Assembly: GCF_000166055.1 (NCBI RefSeq)
Contig: NC_014664.1
Coordinates: 62,001-126,000, forward strand
Direction of reading: 5' to 3'
DNA length: 64,000 bases
DNA from: Rhodomicrobium vannielii ATCC 17100
GTDB lineage: Bacteria; Pseudomonadota; Alphaproteobacteria; Rhizobiales; Rhodomicrobiaceae
In this document: one piece after another, positions 1 through 8,551 of the stretch
Position numbering within the stretch: the first letter of the stretch is position 1
How the letters are laid out: each line of letters opens with the position of its first letter
Translations under genes and position numbers: made by a program
Notes under the pieces: generated by a model
What the model was told of the DNA's origin: nothing
What the model saw: the letters and a program-made list of their open reading frames with translations, nothing else
Databases searched by the model: none

Positions 1-2087
1 ATATCGGCAAGACGGTGATCCTGCCGCTGGTGGGTCGCGAAATCCCGATTGTCGCCGACGAGCACGCCGACCCGGAACAAGGTTCCGGCGCGGTGAAGAT
101 CACGCCTGCGCACGATTTCAACGACTTCGAGGTGGGCCGTCGCCACGACCTGCCGCTGATCAACATCTTCACGCCGACGGGGACGCTCAACGACGAGGTG
201 CCGGAGGCTTATCGCGGTCTCGACCGCTTCGAGGCGCGCAAACGCATCGTCGCCGACCTCGAAGCGCTGGAACTCGTCGAGAAGATCGAGCCGCACGCGC
301 TGAAGGTTCCCTATGGCGACCGCTCGAACGTCGTCATCGAGCCGTATCTGACCGACCAGTGGTATGTCGACGCGAAGACGCTGGCTCAGCCCGCGCTCGC
401 CGCCGTCCGCGAGGGCAAGACGCGCTTCGTGCCGGAGAACTGGCGCACGGTCTATTTCCAGTGGCTCGACAACATTCAGCCGTGGTGTATTTCGCGCCAG
501 CTTTGGTGGGGGCATCAGATCCCGGCCTGGTATCACCCGGTTTGGGACCTGAGTTTCCCGATGCCGTCTTGGGTCGGCAACGAGATTGCCGTGGCTTCGA
601 CCGAGGAGGAAGCTATCAGGCTTGCTTATGATTATTACACAAAGCACGCTGAGCCGCTCGGTCTCCAGCTTGACAAGTTGAAGATTGAAGTCGTTCCCGA
701 AATGCCTAACGGGTCATGGATCGAAATTGTCCGCGAGATCCGCGAGGGCGTTCGGCCAATCCCCTTATGGCGCGACGAAGACGTGCTCGACACATGGTTT
801 TCGTCCGGCTTGTGGCCGTTCTCGACGCTTGGCTGGCCCGACGAAACGCCGGAACTCGCGCGCTATTACCCGACATCGGTGCTCGTCACAGGCTTCGACA
901 TCATCTTCTTCTGGGTCGCCCGCATGATGATGCTGGGCCTGCACTTCAAGAAGGAGGTGCCGTTCCGCGATGTGTACATTCACGCGCTCGTCCGCGACGA
1001 GAAGGGCGCAAAGATGTCGAAGTCGAAGGGCAACGTCGTCGATCCGCTGAGCGTCATGGACAATTACGGCGCCGACGCGCTGCGCTTTACCATGGCGGCG
1101 ATGGCGGCGCAGGGCCGCGACGTGAAGCTCTCCATGCAGCGCATCGAGGGCTACCGCAACTTCGCGACGAAGCTCTGGAACGCCGCTCGCTTCTGCGAGA
1201 TGAACGGCTGCGTGCGGAAAGAGGGCTTCGACCCGGCCGCCGTAAAGCTCACGCTCAACCGCTGGATCTATGCGGAGGCGCAGGCCACGGCAGCCGCCGT
1301 CACCGAAGCCATCGAGGCATACCGCTTCAACGACGCAGCGGGCGCGGTCTATCGCTTCGTGTGGAACCGCTTCTGCGATTGGTATCTCGAATTCGCCAAG
1401 CCCGTGTTCATGGGCGAGGACGAAGCCGCGAAGGCCGAAACGCAGGCGATGGCGGCCTGGGCGCTCGACGAGATCTTGAAGCTTCTGCATCCGTTCATGC
1501 CCTTCGTCACCGAGGAACTCTGGACGGTGACGGGCGAAGAGGGCCCCGCGCGCGAATCGCTGCTGGCGCTCGCCTCGTGGCCAGTGCCTGCGAAGGATAC
1601 GGACGCAAAGGCGCTCGCCGAAATCGATTGGGTGATCGACCTCATCAGCGAAATTCGCTCGTTACGCTCCGAAATGAATGTGCCGCCCGCGACGCTCCTG
1701 CCGCTGACGCTCACCGGCGCGACGGACGACACGAAGGCGCGCGCGGCCCGCTACGAGGCGTTCCTCAAGCGCATGGCGCGGATTTCGGACATCGGCTTCG
1801 CGGATGTACCGCCGCAAGGCTCCGCGCAGTTCGTGCTCGGCGAGGCGACCATGGCGCTGGCGCTGGCGGGCGTGATCGACATCGCGGCGGAGCGGGAGCG
1901 GCTGAAGAAGGAGATCGGCAAGCACGAGTCGGAGATCACCAAGATCGACGCGCGCTTCGCGAACGAGCAGTTCGTGGCGAAAGCGGCCGAAGAAGTGTTG
2001 GAGGATAACCGCGAGCGCCGCGCCGAGGCCGAAGCCGCCGCCGAGCGGCTCAAGGCGGCGCTTCAGCGGCTTGCCAACGTCGCCTGA
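1..2087 (+). CDS. valS: Valine--tRNA ligase, 3' part (5' end outside window)
   Basis: This cytoplasmic enzyme charges tRNA-Val with valine for translation. The reading frame is open from base 3, so the start lies upstream; 694 residues remain, mostly the end of the CP1 editing region, the catalytic core and the anticodon-binding domain. Visible signatures are WCISRQLWWGHQIP (class I core), the KMSKS motif in GAKMSKSKGNVVDP near residue 340, and a helical C-terminal arm (ERERLKKEIGKHESEITKI) typical of the ValRS coiled coil. A stretch of about 70 residues between the WGHQIPAWY and DTWFSSGLWPF segments is longer than in many bacterial ValRS proteins and could be a lineage-specific insertion. 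The identification is secure. Confidence 0.97.
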   Translation, partial: IGKTVILPLVGREIPIVADEHADPEQGSGAVKITPAHDFNDFEVGRRHDLPLINIFTPTGTLNDEVPEAYRGLDRFEARKRIVADLEALELVEKIEPHALKVPYGDRSNVVIEPYLTDQWYVDAKTLAQPALAAVREGKTRFVPENWRTVYFQWLDNIQPWCISRQLWWGHQIPAWYHPVWDLSFPMPSWVGNEIAVASTEEEAIRLAYDYYTKHAEPLGLQLDKLKIEVVPEMPNGSWIEIVREIREGVRPIPLWRDEDVLDTWFSSGLWPFSTLGWPDETPELARYYPTSVLVTGFDIIFFWVARMMMLGLHFKKEVPFRDVYIHALVRDEKGAKMSKSKGNVVDPLSVMDNYGADALRFTMAAMAAQGRDVKLSMQRIEGYRNFATKLWNAARFCEMNGCVRKEGFDPAAVKLTLNRWIYAEAQATAAAVTEAIEAYRFNDAAGAVYRFVWNRFCDWYLEFAKPVFMGEDEAAKAETQAMAAWALDEILKLLHPFMPFVTEELWTVTGEEGPARESLLALASWPVPAKDTDAKALAEIDWVIDLISEIRSLRSEMNVPPATLLPLTLTGATDDTKARAARYEAFLKRMARISDIGFADVPPQGSAQFVLGEATMALALAGVIDIAAERERLKKEIGKHESEITKIDARFANEQFVAKAAEEVLEDNRERRAEAEAAAERLKAALQRLANVA

Positions 2088-2638
2088 CGCGAGCGGCCGC
2101 GCGGGGCGCGCCATCGACGGTGCCGCCCGCTTGCGTCCTGAGGCGAATACTTGTGGCTTCGCAAATCTTCGCTTCTCGCCGTGCGCGGCCCGGAGCGGCT
2201 GTAGCGTTTTGCCGACATTTTCTGTCGCGCGCGCTGTCCGACTCGTGTCGGCGCATTCGAGTCGCGCCCGGCCGCGCAGAAAGATTGCGCCTCCCGGCTT
2301 CTGGATGGCGAACGAGGCCGGAGCGGCGGTGCGCTTGCATCAAGGCTCCGTTGCGGTTTGGTCAGGGCTCGGCGGACGGAAGCCCCGTTTCGCCCCTTTT
2401 CGTTGGCTTAAGTTTATCCGCGAAGAAAAAGCTGACTGAACAGGATGCGGCGTTCGCATTTTTATGACTGTTAAGCCGCCGCACATAGGTGTATGGGGTG
2501 CCGCGCCCTTCGCCCGAAGGGATCGGGTAGCGCGCCGTCAGCAGACGACGTCAATCGAACAGAATTCGCGGGAACCGCTCGGCACAAACCGCCTGGAAAC
2601 AAGATTTCCCGGCACGGTGTTCGCGCGGTCGGAAACCA
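2088..2638. other. Intergenic region valS-dctA, no gene seen
   Basis: About 550 bases lie between the valS stop and the dctA start. Open frames here lack protein-like composition and ribosome binding sites. A 7-bp stem with a short loop (2506-2512 pairing with 2515-2521) lies about 120 bases upstream of dctA. It has no U-run and may be a leader structure. I looked for a sigma-54 promoter, common for dctA, and found none with correct GG/GC spacing. Confidence 0.5.
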
Positions 2639-3955
2639 ATGCAGAAGAAACCTTTCTACAAGATACTTTATGTCCAGGTTTTGATCGCCGTCGCCATCGG
2701 CATTTTGCTTGGTTACTTTTACCCCAATCTCGGCGCTTCGATGAAGCCGTTCGGCGACGCCTTCATCAGGCTGGTGAAGATGATCATCGCGCCGGTGATT
2801 TTCTGTACCGTGGTCGTGGGTATCGCCCAAATGGGCGACGTGAAGCGCGTTGGGCGCGTCGGCGGCAAGGCGCTCATCTACTTCGAAGTGGTGTCGACCT
2901 TCGCGCTGGTTCTCGGCTTGATCGTCGCGCGCACCGTCCAGCCGGGCGCCGGCTTCGATGTCAATGTGCAGTCGCTCGACACGAAAGCCGTGACTTCGAT
3001 CACGTCGCAGTCCAGCCACACCTCGGTCGTCGACTTCCTCATCCACATCATCCCCGACACGATCTTCTCGGCGCTGACGAGCGGCGAAATCCTTCAGGTG
3101 CTCTTCATCTCGATCCTGACGGGCTTCGCGCTGAGCGCCATGGGCAAGGATGGCGAGCCGGTTCTGAACGGCATTCGCCTCGTGGAACGCCTCGTATTCA
3201 GCATCGTCGGCATGATCATGCGCTTTGCGCCCGTCGGCGCGTTCGGCGCGATGGCGTTCACCATCGGCGCTTACGGCGTGCAATCGCTCGGAAATCTCGT
3301 CGGGCTTATCCTCACCTTCTATTTCACGGCCTTCCTGTTCGTGAGCATCGTGCTCGGGATTATCGCGAAAATCGTCGGCTTCAACATCTTCAAGCTGTTG
3401 CGGTATCTGCGCGAGGAACTGCTGATCGTGCTCGGCACGTCGTCATCGGAAAGCGTGCTGCCCGCGTTGATGCGCAAGATGGAGGCGGCAGGCGCATCGC
3501 GCCCGGTGGTTTCGATGGTGGTCCCGACCGGCTATTCCTTCAATCTCGACGGCACGAACATCTACATGACGCTCGCGACGTTGTTCATCGCGCAGGCGAC
3601 AAACACGCATATAACGCTACAGCATGAGCTTCTCATCCTCGGCGTCGCCATGCTGACTTCGAAGGGCGCGGCGGCGGTGACGGGCGGCGGCTTCATCACG
3701 CTCGCGGCGACGCTTCAGGCGGTGCCGGAGATCCCCGTCGCGGGGATGGCGCTGCTTCTCGGTGTCGACCGCTTCATGTCGGAGTGCCGCGCACTCACCA
3801 ACTTCATCGGCAACGCGGTGGCGACTCTCGTCATCGCGCGTTGGGAAGGGCAGCTCGACGTTCAGAAATTGCACGCCGCGCTCGATAATGGCGGCGTGCC
3901 GGTCGAAGCTGGGCCGGTGGAGGTGGCCGTCGAGCCGCGCCGATCCCAGGTGTGA
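2639..3955 (+). CDS. dctA: C4-dicarboxylate:cation symporter DctA
   Basis: This inner-membrane transporter of the DAACS family (TC 2.A.23) takes up succinate, fumarate and malate with protons or sodium. At 438 residues it has the usual length. Hydrophobic helices run through the chain, and family motifs are intact: [15 protein letters not shown] (serine-rich hairpin HP1), [16 protein letters not shown] (helix 7, substrate/cation site), [14 protein letters not shown] (HP2) and [16 protein letters not shown] (helix 8). The ATG is preceded only by a weak GGAAA. A terminator hairpin follows at 4012-4046. No dctBD regulators are adjacent, so control of this copy is not visible here. A glutamate/aspartate carrier (GltP) is possible, but the motif set reads as DctA. 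Confidence 0.92.
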   Translation: MQKKPFYKILYVQVLIAVAIGILLGYFYPNLGASMKPFGDAFIRLVKMIIAPVIFCTVVVGIAQMGDVKRVGRVGGKALIYFEVVSTFALVLGLIVARTVQPGAGFDVNVQSLDTKAVTSITSQSSHTSVVDFLIHIIPDTIFSALTSGEILQVLFISILTGFALSAMGKDGEPVLNGIRLVERLVFSIVGMIMRFAPVGAFGAMAFTIGAYGVQSLGNLVGLILTFYFTAFLFVSIVLGIIAKIVGFNIFKLLRYLREELLIVLGTSSSESVLPALMRKMEAAGASRPVVSMVVPTGYSFNLDGTNIYMTLATLFIAQATNTHITLQHELLILGVAMLTSKGAAAVTGGGFITLAATLQAVPEIPVAGMALLLGVDRFMSECRALTNFIGNAVATLVIARWEGQLDVQKLHAALDNGGVPVEAGPVEVAVEPRRSQV

Positions 3956-4011
3956 CGTACAACGTCGGCGGGTGGCAGGCATTCCGGCCCGCATGCAACG
4001 CAATCGCGACG

Positions 4012-4046
4012 GAGGCAGGCTTCGGCTCATGCCTCTGTTTTTCTTT
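4012..4046 (+). terminator. Rho-independent terminator after dctA
   Basis: A six-base stem (4012-4017 with 4030-4035) encloses an inner GC/GC pair capped by TTCG and is followed by a T-rich run (TGTTTTTCTTT). Confidence 0.75.
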
Positions 4047-4224
4047 AAAGTTTCGGCGTTGTAGTTCACGCTCTCAGCCCCGCGCCGCCGCCTCTTTCGC
4101 CGCTTGACCTTGCGCGTGCCTTGCCATCGCCCAAGTTCGGCTGTTGTTTTCATCAACTCTTAACCATCCGACATCAAGGGAGCGGTCTTTTCGGACGCGC
4201 TCCGCTGAGGGGGATTCTCGGAAG

Positions 4225-4926
4225 ATGCATACAGTTCGTTATCGGTCTCTCTATCTTGCGATCATCGGTGCCGCGGTCACGGTGCCGCTCGGCGCCAACG
4301 CAGCCGACATGTACCGCGCACCCGCGCCCACCACATACGCGCCGCCACCGCCGATCGTTCAGCCCAACACCTGGGCAGGCTTCTATGTCGGCATCAACGG
4401 CGGCTACGGCTGGGGTGCGAGCGACGATTCCACGCGCGGCGACGTTAACGGCGGCTTCGGCGGCGGCCAGATCGGCTACAACTTCCAGAGCGGCAATTTC
4501 GTCTACGGCCTCGAAACCGACCTTCAGGCCGGGCGGATCACCGGCAAATCCGACGACTACGCGAGCAAGGAGACTACCGACTGGTTCGGCACGCTGCGCG
4601 GCCGCCTCGGTTACGCCTTCGGCAACACGCTGCTCTACGGTACGGGCGGCTTCGCTTATGGCGGCGTGAACCAGAAAATGAACTACGCGGACGTGCTGTT
4701 CTCGAACGACGATACGCGAACCGGCTGGACCGCTGGCGCCGGCATTGAATACAAGGTCTCCGGGAACTGGTCGCTGAAGGGCGAATATCAGTATGTCGAC
4801 TTCGGCAAGGAAGATCTATCGGGCGCCGCGAGCACAATCGAAGGCCCGGAAACGTCCTTCCACACCGCCAAGATCGGCCTGAACTATCGCCTTGGCAACA
4901 GTTCGAGCTACGAGCCTTTGAAGTAG
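4225..4926 (+). CDS. Outer membrane beta-barrel protein, Omp25/RopB-like
   Basis: This is an eight-strand outer-membrane barrel of the Omp25/Omp31/RopB family, abundant surface proteins of Hyphomicrobiales thought to contribute to envelope stability. The start at 4225 (HTVRYRSLYLAI onward) is preferred over an upstream ATG at 4144 because GAGGGGGA lies about 10 bases before it and it opens a signal peptide ending near GANA|AD. After cleavage a short proline-rich linker (APTTYAPPPP) leads into family motifs: WAGFYVGINGGYGWG, GGGQIGYNFQ, a GRLGYAFG strand and a KGEYQYVDFG strand. The mature chain ends in LNYRLG followed by a short tail, not in the usual terminal phenylalanine. It has 233 residues, normal for the family. 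Confidence 0.9.
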   Translation: MHTVRYRSLYLAIIGAAVTVPLGANAADMYRAPAPTTYAPPPPIVQPNTWAGFYVGINGGYGWGASDDSTRGDVNGGFGGGQIGYNFQSGNFVYGLETDLQAGRITGKSDDYASKETTDWFGTLRGRLGYAFGNTLLYGTGGFAYGGVNQKMNYADVLFSNDDTRTGWTAGAGIEYKVSGNWSLKGEYQYVDFGKEDLSGAASTIEGPETSFHTAKIGLNYRLGNSSSYEPLK

Positions 4927-4938
4927 ACAGAGCATCAT

Positions 4939-4968
4939 GACAAGCGGCGGCGTCCAACGCCGCTTGTC
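4939..4968 (+). terminator. Stem-loop after the porin gene
   Basis: A perfect 11-bp inverted repeat (4939-4949 with 4958-4968, 8-base loop) starts 13 bases after the stop. There is no clear U-run, so termination strength is uncertain. Confidence 0.55.
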
Positions 4969-4986
4969 GCATGCCTCAAGCGATCG

Positions 4987-5010
4987 GTAAGACGCTCGAA
5001 AACGTCTTAC
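4987..5010 (-). terminator. Stem-loop overlapping the stop codon of the minus-strand gene
   Basis: An 8-bp inverted repeat (4987-4994 with 5003-5010) overlaps the TAA of the gene at 5007-5591. It may act as a terminator or 3' stabiliser for the parA-like pair; no U-run is present. Confidence 0.4.
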
Positions 5011-5591
5011 CCGGTGGCGGAAAATCGCCGCTTAACGCGCTCGGCCGCGCTGTCCACGATGGCGTTCACGGCGGACGTCTGCTCCGCATCGCGAATGGCC
5101 TGCGTCAGCGACCGCTGACCGGGCAGGCGCTGCGCCTTCACAACCTCTTCGAGCTGCGAACGGTCGAGCCGCCCCAGAAAGGCGCGCGCCTCCTGCTCGC
5201 GGCCGCCCATCACCGCCGCCTCGATGTGGCATTCCAGCGGATCGAATGTCACTCCGTCCAGCATGGATGGGCTGTCCGGTGTGCCTCTGGCTAGGGACGG
5301 AGGGGGATTCCACGCAGACGGTGCGGGCACCGCGCGGGGCGGTGATGCGGGCGGATATGACGGGGCCGGAGACGCCCATGGCGGTGGCGGCGGCGGCGAC
5401 GCACGGCGGGAGGGCGCGAACCGGCGGGCGATGGTTTCTGCGTTCGCCTCGGCGGCGGCGCGGTCGATGATGCTGTGGAGCGACGCCTCGACCTGCCGGG
5501 CGAAAGCGGGATTCGTCGCGGCCTCTTTGGCGATGGTGTCGAACAGTGCGCGCAGCTTCAGGAGCAGCGCCTTTGTCTGCGCCTCACTCAT
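5007..5591 (-). CDS. Proline-rich protein coupled to ParA-like ATPase, unknown function
   Basis: I do not recognise this 194-residue protein. The N-terminal 60 residues are predicted helical (SEAQTKALLLKLRALFDTIA) and are followed by a low-complexity proline/serine/alanine linker at about residues 65-105. The C-terminal 80 residues are again helical and include LGRLDRSQLEEVVKAQRLPG. There is no signal peptide or membrane segment, so it is probably cytoplasmic. Its ATG overlaps the stop of the upstream ParA-like gene by four bases, which implies translational coupling and a shared role, perhaps as the adaptor or cargo partner of the ATPase. Small proteins with a helix-linker-helix plan often partner orphan ParA proteins, but this is inference from context only. 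Confidence 0.75.
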   Translation of the reverse strand: MSEAQTKALLLKLRALFDTIAKEAATNPAFARQVEASLHSIIDRAAAEANAETIARRFAPSRRASPPPPPPWASPAPSYPPASPPRAVPAPSAWNPPPSLARGTPDSPSMLDGVTFDPLECHIEAAVMGGREQEARAFLGRLDRSQLEEVVKAQRLPGQRSLTQAIRDAEQTSAVNAIVDSAAERVKRRFSATG

Positions 5592-6475
5592 GCTGCGGCC
5601 TCGCGCTCATAACGCGTGATGATCGAATCGACTGTTTCGCCGCAAAGCGCGCGCACTACGCTTGCCGCTGAGCCGTATTTCTCGTCGAGCGAAAGCGGCT
5701 CGCCGCGATATTCAAAGGCTTCGGCGATGCCGTCGTCCTGCGGAATCGCGGTGCGCATAACGGGATGCGCGGCGGCGACATTGCCGTAATGCAGACGTTG
5801 GAAATTGCCGTCGCGCCAGAAGTTCACGAGCCCTATATAGCGGCGCTTTTCCTTCGGGACGGACAGCACGGTGTGAAGATCGTTGCCTTCTTCGATCACC
5901 GTGGAAATCCGGTCGATGGCGTAGCTCGACACGAAGTCGGGGCGGAACGGCACGATCACCTTGTGTGCAATCCGCAGCGCGGCCCGCGCCGAGAACGAAA
6001 GGCCCGGCGGGCAGTCGAAAATTACGACGTCGAACGCATCGGCGAAATCTTCCAGCATCGTGCCGAACCGCGAAATGATGCCCTGCTCGGCGGCGTGCAG
6101 GTCTTGCCCGGCGCGCGCCCGGTTGTGCAGAAGCTCGTTCTCCACATCTTCGAGGTCGAGCGAGCCGGAGAGCACCGAGAGCTGGCCCACCGGCGCTTCG
6201 ATGTCGCCCACGTCGTGCAGGATGAACTCGTCCGGGCGCAGGCGCGGGCGGTCGTAGCGCTCATTGACGAAGTCGGCGATGGTCTTCTGTTCGCGCCGCG
6301 CCCAGTCCCACTTCTCGCCGCCGGTCAGGATGATCGAGGAATTGCACTGCGTGTCGAGATCCACGACAAGCACGCGCTGCTCGCCCGTCGCGGCGAAGCC
6401 ATGCGCGAGCATGGTTGTGATCGTCGATTTGCCCACGCCACCCTTGCGGTTGGCGACTGTCAGTAGGATGCCCAT
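5588..6475 (-). CDS. Orphan ParA/MinD-family ATPase
   Basis: This is a 295-residue P-loop ATPase of the ParA/MinD superfamily, which positions DNA or protein cargo by ATP-driven gradients on nucleoid or membrane. The deviant Walker A motif KGGVGKST lies at about residues 11-18, the A' motif at VLVVDLDTQCN, and Walker B at FDVVIFDCPPGLSFSARAAL. No DNA-binding helix-turn-helix precedes the P-loop, so it is a short, non-plasmid-type ParA. There is no parB or parS nearby; instead the next gene overlaps it by four bases. It resembles the generic AAA ParA proteins found singly in Hyphomicrobiales chromosomes. Its cargo is unknown; chromosome segregation proper is unlikely because the usual gidB/parB neighbours are absent. 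Confidence 0.85.
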   Translation of the reverse strand: MGILLTVANRKGGVGKSTITTMLAHGFAATGEQRVLVVDLDTQCNSSIILTGGEKWDWARREQKTIADFVNERYDRPRLRPDEFILHDVGDIEAPVGQLSVLSGSLDLEDVENELLHNRARAGQDLHAAEQGIISRFGTMLEDFADAFDVVIFDCPPGLSFSARAALRIAHKVIVPFRPDFVSSYAIDRISTVIEEGNDLHTVLSVPKEKRRYIGLVNFWRDGNFQRLHYGNVAAAHPVMRTAIPQDDGIAEAFEYRGEPLSLDEKYGSAASVVRALCGETVDSIITRYEREAAA

Positions 6476-6570
6476 CGCGCCCTCTCTTTACGAGACACCT
6501 CCGGCGCGCATACGCGATTCGGTCAGCCGAGACGTGTCGTTAAGGTTCGCGCGAGCCAAGTGTACACAAC

Positions 6571-7635
6571 TTACGCCCGCGGGTGCGCTTTCGAGTAAGC
6601 CTGAAAGAGGCGGTCGCGGTCAACCGCCGTGTAACCCTGGGTAGTCGAAAGGCTGGCATGTCCCAGCAATTCCTGGATCACGCGCAGGTCCGCGCCCCGG
6701 CTCAGGAGGTGCGTTGCGAAGGAGTGGCGCAGTGCGTGCGGGGTCGCGGTCGCGGGCAGGGCAAGGTTGGTGCGCAGGCGCGCGAGCAGAAGCTGCACGA
6801 TGCGCGGATTGAGCCGCCCGCCCTTCACGCCGACGAACAGCGGCCCCTGTGGCTCAAGCTTGTGCGGGCACTGTTCGATATAATCGGCGATGGCGGTTTG
6901 CGCGACAGGAAGCACCGGCGCGAGGCGTTCCCGGCCGCCCTTGCCCCGGATGCGCAGCACGTCGCGCGGCCCGAGCGGCGCGTCCTTGCGGTTGAGGCCG
7001 AGCGCCTCGGAAATGCGAAGGCCCGAGCCGTAGAGCAGCAACAGCACAGCCTGATTGCGCGCGCCGGTCCATGGATGCGCCGAAAGCTCGCCGTCAAGCG
7101 CCGCTTCATCGACAACCTCCTTCGCCTTCGCCTCGGTGACGGGCTTCGGCAGGCGGGGCGGCAGCTTCGGCAGGGCAACGGCGAGGATGCTGCGGTTTTG
7201 CAGCGCGCCTGTCCGTTCGAGCGTGCGGAACAGCGAGCGCAGCGCCGAAAGCGTGCGCGAGAGCGAGCGGCTTTGCGCGCCATCGTCGCGCCGGTCGGCG
7301 AGGAAGCTGCGGAAATCGTGGGGTGTCAGCGCGTTCAGCCGCGCGAGTGTAACGGGCCGTGCGTCCTTCCCCGCGAGGTGGGCGAGGAACTGCCGCGAGT
7401 CGCGCTCATAGGCTTCGAGCGTGTTGTCGGCATAGCGGTGTGCGTCGCGAAGATAGGCGAGCCAGCCGGCGACTGCGTCGCGAACGTCGGGCGCGGTGTA
7501 GGTTTCGGGGCCGAAGTCGTCATCGCGTCCGGCGTCGTGATCGTCAGGCGCGAAAATGCCCTCTCCCTCGACGGGAGAGGGCTGGAGCGCGGAACGCTCC
7601 TCCAAGCATGCCTCAGACGGTTCGCAGGTCGTCAT
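6571..7635 (-). CDS. xerC: Tyrosine recombinase XerC
   Basis: With XerD this recombinase resolves chromosome dimers at dif in the cytoplasm. The 354-residue protein has an N-terminal SAM-like core-binding domain ([25 protein letters not shown]) and a C-terminal catalytic domain with R in GLRISEAL, the [10 protein letters not shown] box, a later histidine in [13 protein letters not shown] and the nucleophilic tyrosine in that last motif. The N-terminus is about 40 residues longer than usual. The ATG at 7635 overlaps the transaldolase stop, while a TTG at 7605 has TGAGG five bases upstream and avoids the overlap; the start is therefore uncertain. The extension spans a terminator-like hairpin at 7559-7581. 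The gene lies upstream of the ParA-like gene with a gap of about 95 bases. Confidence 0.92.
   Translation of the reverse strand: MTTCEPSEACLEERSALQPSPVEGEGIFAPDDHDAGRDDDFGPETYTAPDVRDAVAGWLAYLRDAHRYADNTLEAYERDSRQFLAHLAGKDARPVTLARLNALTPHDFRSFLADRRDDGAQSRSLSRTLSALRSLFRTLERTGALQNRSILAVALPKLPPRLPKPVTEAKAKEVVDEAALDGELSAHPWTGARNQAVLLLLYGSGLRISEALGLNRKDAPLGPRDVLRIRGKGGRERLAPVLPVAQTAIADYIEQCPHKLEPQGPLFVGVKGGRLNPRIVQLLLARLRTNLALPATATPHALRHSFATHLLSRGADLRVIQELLGHASLSTTQGYTAVDRDRLFQAYSKAHPRA
7559..7581 (-). terminator. Stem-loop between transaldolase and xerC core
   Basis: A perfect 9-bp inverted repeat (7559-7567 with 7573-7581, 5-base loop) lies about 30 bases after the transaldolase stop and is followed on the minus strand by CATTTTCG. 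It looks like a terminator or a dispersed intergenic hairpin element, yet it sits inside the N-terminal coding extension of xerC. Confidence 0.6.
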
Positions 7636-8293
7636 CGTTGAGGATCGTCTGGCCCGTCTTCGCCCAGTCGGAGACGAAGGTCGCGAGACCCTTCTCGGTG
7701 AGCGGGTGATTGACGAGCATCTTCATGATGGAGGGCGGAATGGTGGAAACGTCAGCGCCCGCGAGGGCTGCTTCCGTCACGTGGTGAGGACTGCGCAGCG
7801 ATGCGGCAAGGATCTCCGTGCCGAAATCGGGGTAGTTGTCATAGATCTGCCGAATGTCGCGGATCAGGCCCATGCCGTCCTCGCCGATGTCGTCGAGGCG
7901 TCCGACGAACGGCGACACGAAGCTTGCGCCAGCCTTCGCGGCCAGCAGCGCCTGATTGGCCGAGAAGCACAGCGTCACATTGACCATCGTGCCTTCATTC
8001 GCGAGCGTGCGGCAGGCCTTGAGGCCGTCCCACGTCAGCGGCACTTTCACGGTGACGTTTTCAGCGATGCGCGCGAGCTTGCGGCCTTCCGCGATCATCG
8101 TTTCCGCGTCGGTGGACGACACTTCGGCGCTGACCGGACCGGGCACGAGGGCGCAGATTTCGCGGATCGTTTCGAGGAAGTTGCGGCCCGTCTTCGCGAT
8201 GAGCGACGGGTTCGTGGTTACGCCGTCGAGCAGTCCCTTTTCCGCAAGGTCGCGGATTTCGGTTACATCGGCCGTATCGACGAAAAATTTCAT
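7613..8293 (-). CDS. tal: Small transaldolase (TalC/FSA type)
   Basis: This cytoplasmic enzyme transfers a dihydroxyacetone unit between sugar phosphates in the non-oxidative pentose phosphate pathway. At 226 residues it belongs to the short decameric subfamily that also contains fructose-6-phosphate aldolase. Signatures are [27 protein letters not shown], the Schiff-base lysine in NVTVKVPLT, the [25 protein letters not shown] loop and a C-terminal [13 protein letters not shown]. The start at 8293 is chosen because AAAGGAG lies seven bases upstream and family members start at MKFF; an upstream ATG at 8338 has no support. Sequence alone does not separate transaldolase from F6P aldolase activity, although the wider family in this class is mostly transaldolase. 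Confidence 0.92.
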   Translation of the reverse strand: MKFFVDTADVTEIRDLAEKGLLDGVTTNPSLIAKTGRNFLETIREICALVPGPVSAEVSSTDAETMIAEGRKLARIAENVTVKVPLTWDGLKACRTLANEGTMVNVTLCFSANQALLAAKAGASFVSPFVGRLDDIGEDGMGLIRDIRQIYDNYPDFGTEILAASLRSPHHVTEAALAGADVSTIPPSIMKMLVNHPLTEKGLATFVSDWAKTGQTILNDDDLRTV

Positions 8294-8551
8294 GGATGGC
8301 TCCTTTTGGCGAAAGGCGCACTTAAGCCAAGTGCGCAACCCTAGCCGGTTCGTGGTTTAGATTCTGTTAATTGCCTTGTTACCCGCGCTTAACGCATCCC
8401 GGCAAGGAATAAGGGCGCCGTAAACGACCGGTTTTGGCCGAATCGGCGCGACCGGAGGGAGATCCAGCCGTTAGCCACATTATCGGCCCCATGTTGCAAA
8501 CGCGCGATGCCCTCCAAAATATAGAGCGCCACGAGAGAAACCGGAGGTTGC

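Noticed and set aside
2088..2638. Sigma-54 promoter for dctA
   Set aside because: A CGGCAC...GC candidate near 2579 has the wrong spacing between GG and GC elements.
2464..3627. A 387-codon plus-strand frame overlapping dctA
   Set aside because: It overlaps the clear DctA gene in another frame and is arginine-rich without family features.
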